In this document: positions 57,780 through 64,000 of the stretch, one piece after another
Numbering within the stretch: the stretch's first letter is position 1
Layout: each line of letters begins with the position of its first letter
Source of the DNA: Harmonia axyridis
Taxonomy: Eukaryota; Arthropoda; Insecta; Coleoptera; Coccinellidae
Direction: 5' to 3'
Assembly (NCBI RefSeq): GCF_914767665.1
Contig: NC_059501.1
Coordinates: 36,246,501 to 36,310,500, forward strand
DNA length: 64,000 nt
Translations under genes and position numbers: made by a program
Notes under the pieces: model-generated
What the model saw: the letters and a program-made list of their open reading frames with translations, nothing else
What the model was told of the DNA's origin: nothing
Databases searched by the model: none

Positions 57780-58867
57780 ATGGAAAGAAAGAATTTCGTG
57801 TGTTGATAAAATATTCCTTTTTGAAAGGAAAAATCTTGGCATGATGAAGAGTTTCCGAAGTCTGCACCAGGAAAATCAAGCATCATTGATTGGTATGCTA
57901 AGTTTAAACGTGGTGAAATGAGCACCGAAGATGGCGAACGCAGTGGACTCCCAAAAAAGGTTGGCACCGACGGAAAAATCAAAATAATTCACAAATTAAT
58001 TTTGAATGACCATGAAGTGAAGTTGATCAAGATAGCAGACTTTGTGAAGATATCATCTGAACGTGTACATCATATCATTCAGGAATATTTGTACATGAGA
58101 AAGCTGTGTGCAAAATATGGGTGCCGCGCGAGCTCACAATCGATCAAAAGCAACAACGTGTTAATGATTCTGAGTAGTGTTTGAACCTATTCAAGTGCAA
58201 TAAACCTAAATTTTTGCGTCGATATGTGACAATGGATGAAACATGGCTTCATTATTTCACTCCGAAGTCTAATCGGCAGTCAGCTGAGTGGACTGCACAC
58301 GCTGAACCGAATCCAAGGAGAGGCAAAACAAAACAGTCAGCTGGCAAGGTTATGGCATCAGTATTCTGGGATGTGCAAAGTATAATATTCATTGATTACC
58401 TCCAAAAGGGCCAGACCATCAATAGCGATTATCATAAAGCGTTATTGAATCGTTTAAAGGAAGAAATCGTAAAAAAAGGCCCCATTTGAAGAAAACAAAA
58501 CGTGCTGTTTCATTAAGACAATGCGCCATGTCACAAATCAATGAAAACAATGGTAAAATTGCATGAATTGGGCTTCGAATTGTTTCTGCATCGGTGGATG
58601 CAGCATTCCTGGAACAGGAATATGTTGCTGGGGCCATATCTGGCAAATACGGTGGTATTTGCCAGATATGGCCCCAGCAACATATTCCTGTTCTCAGACC
58701 TAAAAGGAATGCTCGCTGGAAGAACATTTTGCGCCAATGAAGGAGTGATCGCCGAAACTGAGGCCTATTTTGAAGCGAAAGACAAATCGCACTACAAAAA
58801 TGGTATCGAAAAGTTGAAAGATCGCTATAATCGCTGTATCGCCCTCGAAGGCAACTATGTTCAATAA
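57780..58867 (+). pseudogene. Mariner transposase pseudogene (copy 2)
   Basis: Reads from the ATG at 57780 (MERKNF) to the stop at 58867. In order: SAPGKSSIIDWYAKFKRGEM and the first helix-turn-helix; KIADFVKISSERVHHII (second); MDETWLHYFTP with the first catalytic Asp; KVMASVFWDVQSIIFIDYL; then the HQDNAP and PYSPDLAPSD regions, which are wrecked by frame shifts and by a fold-back rearrangement at 58590-58693; and the C terminus IALEGNYVQ. Stops near 57800 and a frame shift near 58115 also occur. It could not make a working transposase but could still be mobilised, as its ends are intact. Confidence 0.9.
58588..58693. repeat. Fold-back rearrangement inside mariner copy 2
   Basis: A perfect hairpin of 39-base arms (58612-58650 and 58655-58693) with loop GGTG replaces what should be the third catalytic motif. 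Just upstream CTGCATC and GATGCAG pair around the same GGTG. The pieces are reversed copies of the local mariner sequence, consistent with template switching during DNA replication. Confidence 0.9.
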
Positions 58868-58939
58868 TAAAATCGAATTTCGACAAAAAAATGTGTTTTA
58901 CTATGGTAGACCGGTGACTTTTCAATTGGCCTGTTATGT

Positions 58940-60580
58940 ATCTATCAATGTGAATATGAAGAAATGTATTTATTCTACAGTCAATTCACAATATGTGCTA
59001 AATATTTCCAACAGTTTGTACATCAGTTGCTCAGTTCTGTACTAATTCATCTCTGTTCTAATTCAATCAACGGAAACCAGTGGAGGAAATGAAGAAATCA
59101 ACACCATTACGAAATTCGTTTTCCCTAGGGGCAAACCATCGAGTTAACGGGAGTTAATATAAATCAAATAGCTTCCTATAAAAAGTGTGTTACGGACAAG
59201 CACGAAGTAGCAGGGGTTGCGACGAGTGTATGTAGTATTACCCCTTGCCATTGTTGAGATCGAAACCCTTCTGGAGAACGGGGGTGTAACGAATTGTCTG
59301 CATTTTTGTGTTTGACTGCGTTTTATGGCCAGCAGTGTTTTATATTCTAATATCTTGGCTATTACTGGTTGGAAGATATCTCCTTACGTATTTGTTGGTT
59401 ATTGATTGTGAATTAAATGCAAGAAGGGTCATAAAAATAGAAAGAAGAATACTTTCGAAGGGAGTTTTCGGAATTATTATATTCGACTAAATTTTTAATG
59501 GTGTTCTTTCAGTGGAATTTTACCGTTTCAATAAAGAAAAAAAATTCCACACGTAGGGTTACACCTGAATGGTTTTTTTGCTCCTCGTTTGATGGCATTT
59601 TCAGTTTCAGGCATGTTCTTGCTGTTTGCGTTTCTAAGAATTTTGAAGTTGTTATTTTACATTCAACTTTGATTAAAAATCTGAAAATTTGTTTTGCACT
59701 AGACGTAAACTTTCTGCGGATAAAGCCAATGGGGCTATTTGTATGATTCAGGCATTTGATCAAACTAGAATGAGGGAATATGGAAGTTAATCTTGTTACA
59801 ATTTTTCGCGGAAACACAAACGACATACCAACACACTGACAATAAACCAGAGTCATTTAGAATTATTTGAAATTCTCTTTGCAAGCCAAACCAAAACTTA
59901 GAAATCCCAGATAACAAATATTTTTACATCTCCAAAGTTTTTACATCTTTAGATATTTACCCTCAGCAGATACGGGAGTAAAATTCTATAGGAATCAAAT
60001 AATTATCACATAGTGTAATTAATATTGCATAACGAAATAAATAAGAAAGAGAAAAAAATGGAAATGATTAATTGAAATTGTTTCGCAATTATAATGCAAT
60101 CATTGTTTTCAGCACATTAAAATACAAATTGCATTTTTGAATGGAGAAGCTATTAAGAAGTCTGCAAATTGGCAGGACTGGAATATTTACTCGCAGGGCC
60201 ATTTCAACCCTCAGATTCACCCCAACCACTTCAGATAATTAAGGACAAACTATTTTATTTCGAAATATCCCTTCTATTCAAATGAAGATTTTAGCTCGAG
60301 ACTTTAACTGATTGTAGCGAAATGCAATATATAATTTGATATATTAGGTATATAACAGGTTCCTATTCAGGAAAACTTTGATAAGGAAACACACATTCTG
60401 TTAAAATTATATTGCAAAATGATTGCTTGAAAGGCTTGATTCGAAACATTTTCGAGATTCTCTCTGACGGTTAGTTAGAAAAAGTGTCCCCCAAACTCAC
60501 TCGCAATTATTTTTGCATGCACTATTTGGTGAGATCATCTCATAGATGTGGTTTTTGCAATGGTTAAAAACCTGGAATAA
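58940..60580. other. Intergenic DNA without recognised genes
   Basis: A GC-richer segment at about 59190-59300 has TGTTACGGACAAGC and GGGTGTAACG, possibly debris of an LTR, but no pair of LTRs is visible. The - strand frame at 59509-59856 (115 codons) has no known domain. Confidence 0.4.
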
Positions 60581-60589
60581 CTGTTATAA

Positions 60590-61043
60590 TACAAATAAAA
60601 ATTTGTATGTTGAAGCGCTTAATATATCGAAAAAACTGATAGGCCAATTGTAATCATCTCTTCGAGAAATAATGGGGCCAGGAAACTTTTCTTGCAACAT
60701 AATGATTGTTTCGTTGCTTGTGTGGCACGAAGTGGAGTCTTTCTGAAAGTATCTTCCAATTTCGGCTATAAAAATCGACAAACCTGGGATTTTTCAACAC
60801 TACGGGCCACAACAGCAATATTCTCAGTTGGTCTTAAGCGACTCACACGGTTTCGATTCTTCACTTCACTTACATGTCCATCAGCTCGAATTTTCTCACC
60901 AGTTTCACTATTGCTGGCCGCGAAGGTGCTTCACGACGACCTAAAAGTGCTTTAGTATTGCGAACTGCTACTACAAAATTTTCAACATTTTTGTAATGAA
61001 TTTTAACAATTTCAATGCGTTATTGTAAACTGCATCCTTCCAT
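60590..61043 (-). pseudogene. Tc1/mariner-type transposase, internally deleted
   Basis: On the - strand from the ATG at 61043: RIEIVKIHYKNVENFVVAVR, then LLGRREAPSRPAIVKLVRKF, which matches the first helix-turn-helix of DD41D-like transposases. TENIAVVARSVE follows in another frame. After a deletion come FQKDSTSCHTSNETIIMLQE and RRDDYNWP, matching the QQDGATCHT catalytic region. The first catalytic motif is gone and several stops occur. Same broad family as 15948-16870 but a different copy. Confidence 0.75.
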
Positions 61044-61049
61044 TTCTAG

Positions 61050-61510
61050 TGATGGCATAGTTTTACTTGTCAAATATCAAAAATGACAGTTTCAAAAGTG
61101 ACTGCTGTCCATTAGAGAGCGGGATATTTTTTTTTACCCTTCACATTAGTTAAAGCGACCAAATTTGTCTAAACGATGTGGAATGTTCGAAACTCTTTGA
61201 GCATACGGAATGAGTTGACCAGGATAAACAAAAATTCAAAAATTTCAACCACTTCTTCCGCTCTTTCAGCATTCAAATACCAATCGATAATATTAATTTT
61301 TTTATGCGATTATACTTTTCTCAAATGACAATTCTTACTATACAGATGGCGTTTACAAAAGGCAGAGTAGAAATGAAACATTTACCCACAAATAATTACC
61401 TAATATGATACAAACACCAGCAACGCAGATTGATAATCACTCTTTATGAATTTCTTCCTAACACATTGAAATTGAATTTCACGATATCCACTTCCTAGCA
61501 CTGCATATAC
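61050..61510. other. Intergenic DNA, nothing recognised
   Basis: The GAGCGGGATATTTTTTTTTACCC region near 61116 (first 20 bases) may be the worn terminal repeat of the transposase relic next to it. Confidence 0.4.
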
Positions 61511-61511
61511 C

Positions 61512-63240
61512 TATACAGGGTCTTTCACGAGGAACCTCACCCATATTTATACGGGAAACTACTGAACGTATTTTCATGAAATTCTGCACTTATAAGTATT
61601 TCACGATGCTGATGAAATCTAAAATATTTTCAAGGCATGAGCACCTCCGATTTTTCCGGAAATGACGTCAACTTCCGTTTTTCAAATTAGAACACCATTT
61701 TTTTATTGCAGAAATAGATTCCTCAGAAAATTTCAAGTTCTTTTGATGTAACATTTTTCAGTTTTGGTTGGAAAATTCTCTCTGAGCGGGAAAATTCGAA
61801 AAAAAATCGAAAATAGAGCTCCGCTGAAACAAGAATAACTTCGAGGTTTTCGGATGGAAAATTTTCATTTTTGGGATTTTTCAAGATGTAAGCTTGATGT
61901 ATCCACTTTAAAAATCGAAATCGCGATTCATGATACACGGGGTGAAAAAATCGCTTTCAAAGTTAGGGATGACAAAATCGTGAAAATCAATTTTTTCAAA
62001 TTAGAACCCCATTTTTTTTATGGCAGATATTGAATCTACGTTAAAAAATAATGTGAGTGTATGCATCACACCCTTGCCCTAAAGTGGATATTTTCTGAGT
62101 TATTCACAAAAAACTGTTTTTCGTCTTGAATTTTCAGCTATTTCTTTTCCCTTCACGCCAAAAAGATGAAATTTTCAGGAACTGTTACTTAAACCATGTT
62201 TTAGATTTTACTACCCTAATATGCAAGAGAAAAAAGTTACAGGTTGTTCCTAAATAGATGGCGAATTTTGATTCGAATTTGTATCGGAAACCTCTTTATT
62301 TCAACTAATCGGCCATCGGTTTTTTTTCTCCAGTGATAAATAAATAATTCCTTATGAACCATATGCAAAAACTTACCATGTTTTACATTCTTTTTTTTCA
62401 ATGATAGATATCATTTATTATATCTGTCAAAACCGATGGCCGATTAGTTGAAATAAAGAGGTTTCCGATACAAATTCGAATCAAAATTCGCCATCTATTT
62501 AGGAACAACCTGTAACTTTTTTCTCTTGCATATTAGGGTAGTAAAATCTAAAACATGGTTTAAGTAACAGTTCCTGAAAATTTCATCTTTTTGGCGTGAA
62601 GGGAAAAGAAATAGCTGAAAATTCAAGACGAAAAACAGTTTTTTGTGAATAACTCAGAAAATATCCACTTTAGGGCAAGGGTGTGATGCATACACTCACA
62701 TTATTTTTTAACGTAGATTCAATATCTGCCATAAAAAAAATGGGGTTTTAATTTGAAAAAATTGATTTTCACGATTTTGTCATCCCTAACTTTGAAAGCG
62801 ATTTTTTCACCCCCTGTATCATGAATCGCGATTTCGATTTTTAAAGTGGATACATCAAGCTTACATCTTGAAAAATCCCAAAAATGAAAATTTTCCATCC
62901 GAAAACCTCGAAGTTATTCTTGTTTCAGCGGAGCTCTATTTTCGATTTTTTTTCGAATTTTCCCGCTCAGAGAGAATTTTCCAACCAAAACTGAAAAATG
63001 TTACATCAAAAGAACTTGAAATTTTCTGAGGAATCTATTTCTGCAATAAAAAAATGGTGTTCTAATTTGAAAAACGGAAGTTGACGTCATTTCCGGAAAA
63101 ATCGGAGGTGCTCATGCCTTGAAAATATTTTAGATTTCATCAGCATCGTGAAATACTTATAAGTGCTGAATTTCATGAAAATACGTTCAGTAGTTTCCCG
63201 TATAAATATGGGTGAGGTTCCTCGTGAAAGACCCTGTATA
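61512..63240. repeat. 1.73-kb near-perfect palindrome (fold-back element)
   Basis: Arms of about 812 bases (61512-62323 and 62429-63240) are reverse complements with only a handful of differences that I can find, around a 105-base spacer. The outer end is TATACAGGGTCTTTCACGAG, with TA/TATA at the flanks. Within each arm a block beginning CAAATTAGAAC.CCATTTTTT recurs twice, hinting that the arm itself grew by duplication. There is no gene inside. Such a structure would give a long double-stranded hairpin if transcribed. Confidence 0.9.
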
Positions 63241-63487
63241 CAGTTCTATTGTGATCTCTAAGGATGCAATTGGCGCATTAATGAGAGGTGCTCAAAAGCT
63301 CCAAGAAACCTTTGAGGATGCTTACAGTAGTGATAAGAAAATCGTCAGGTGGAAAACGCCGAAAAGATCACAACTGAAAGACCGCAAATATTACATTTCT
63401 CTCCAAGGTATTTGTATTTTGAGAATCGTCAAGTTGACAATGAGAAAATGCCTGGATTTGGATAATAGTCGAATACTTATGTTTTGA
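63241..63487 (+). other. Coding-like segment of unknown origin
   Basis: Immediately after the palindrome, one frame reads IVISKDAIGALMRGAQKLQE and TFEDAYSSDKKIVRWKTPKR without stops, with a possible splice donor (AAGGTATTT) near 63406. The composition is more protein-like than its surroundings. I do not recognise the family, and no start or acceptor site is evident. It could be an exon or a transposon fragment. Confidence 0.3.
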
Positions 63488-63489
63488 TT

Positions 63490-63915
63490 GGCAATTATAA
63501 CCATGCTTTAATGGATAAATTGGTAATTAATATGGTCTTCAACAGTAAGTAAATATTGTTCACAGAAACAGACATGTTGATAACAAGTCGATAAAAAGTT
63601 GTATGGAAGAATTGGTTCTCAGTCTGGACTGAGTTTATCATGGTACAATCTGATCCTTTTTTTCTGTTTCGAGCGTCAAGAAGTTGAATAATTCAAAATA
63701 TTCATAGATCCGGATGAAATTTCCCACATCTACATGTGATTAACACACCAATACAACGCTCGTTAAGAATTAATTACAATGTATCGAATTTTTTAACAAA
63801 TTCTAGATACATTCAAATATTTAACAAGATAATAAATTAGCTTCAGATACGCGCGTCATCTGCAGTCGTTCAGTTATTCGAGAACTCAAATTGTAAGTAT
63901 GACATTTTTACTATT
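63490..63915. other. Intergenic DNA, nothing recognised
   Basis: AT-rich, with no feature. Confidence 0.4.
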
Positions 63916-63919
63916 TTTG

Positions 63920-64000
63920 TCTAATTCTGTGGTTATTCCGTTCATTCTTCCACATCTTGTAGAACAAAATCGTGCGAGAATATATCAGAAACGCACAGTT
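63920..64000. repeat. Inverted exact copy of 25631-25711, cut by window end
   Basis: All 81 bases match the reverse complement of the earlier copy. The identity probably continues beyond the window. Confidence 0.85.

Larger units (their letters stand above)
57605..58934 (+). mobile_element. Mariner, irritans type, copy 2 (terminally complete)
   Basis: Terminal inverted repeats AGGCCAATTGAAAAGTC(C/A)CCGG (20-base core) at both ends, with TA at 57603-57604 and 58935-58936. At 1330 bases it is full length for a mariner. The terminal AAAAGTCCCCGGTCTGA and the protein motifs resemble those of the irritans subfamily. Mutations have disabled the gene inside. Confidence 0.9.

Noticed and set aside
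58419..58925. 168-codon frame on the - strand of mariner copy 2
   Set aside because: It is antisense to the transposase relic and is lengthened by the fold-back, so it is not a separate gene.
59160..59300. LTR-like TGTTACGG...GTGTAACG segment
   Set aside because: No second LTR, primer-binding site, polypurine tract or gag/pol coding nearby.
59509..59856. 115-codon frame on the - strand
   Set aside because: No known domain, and the opposite strand is open too. No signals around it support a gene.

Overview
The window looks like nuclear DNA from an insect, most likely a beetle. The beetle assignment is an inference from the cuticle proteins and the style of the repeats. It has spliced genes with TATA boxes, AATAAA-type polyadenylation signals, AT-rich intergenic DNA and many decayed DNA transposons and LINEs. 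No bacterial or viral genes are evident.

The only convincing host genes are five Rebers-Riddiford (RR-2, CPR family) cuticular protein genes. Three near-identical paralogues lie in tandem on the + strand (exons at 221-1452, 7072-8240 and 13216-14288). A shorter one lies on the - strand (18176-18858), and a long divergent one on the + strand (21656-24588). All five appear to share one gene structure: a four-codon first exon ending in phase 0, one intron, and a second exon carrying the rest of the signal peptide, the chitin-binding RR-2 domain and a low-complexity tail. In the three tandem genes the coding exon is almost identical while introns and flanks are not, which suggests gene conversion or recent duplication. 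Their promoters keep three short motifs at fixed distances from the TATA box (about -113, -72 and -35), and I take these to be shared regulatory sites. The products are secreted and should bind chitin in the procuticle; the Tyr- and Ala-Pro-rich tails would supply cross-linking and elasticity.

From about 25 kb to the end I recognise no host gene. That part is a graveyard of mobile DNA. It holds two irritans-type mariner copies (one about 1.33 kb and terminally complete, one split by two insertions), pieces of at least four other Tc1/mariner transposases of the DD41D/rosa kind (three of these lie at 15.9-20.1 kb, between the cuticle genes), a pogo-like non-autonomous element, hAT ends and a hAT dimerisation domain, a PIF/Harbinger-type MITE, several LINE remnants (endonuclease, reverse transcriptase, RNase H and C-terminal zinc knuckle), and many fold-back elements whose ends resemble TACAGGGTG.

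The most unusual structures are: a 1.38 kb element (26358-27740) studded with about ten copies of a GGTCGAGAACC-type motif in both orientations; a 1.73 kb almost perfect palindrome (61512-63240); a template-switch-like fold-back inside a mariner (58590-58693); a hAT-like element whose removal restores a LINE motif (54541-55245); and a nested hairpin-in-hairpin repeat (4641-5332). All coordinates come from reading the sequence by eye, so ends of decayed repeats are approximate.
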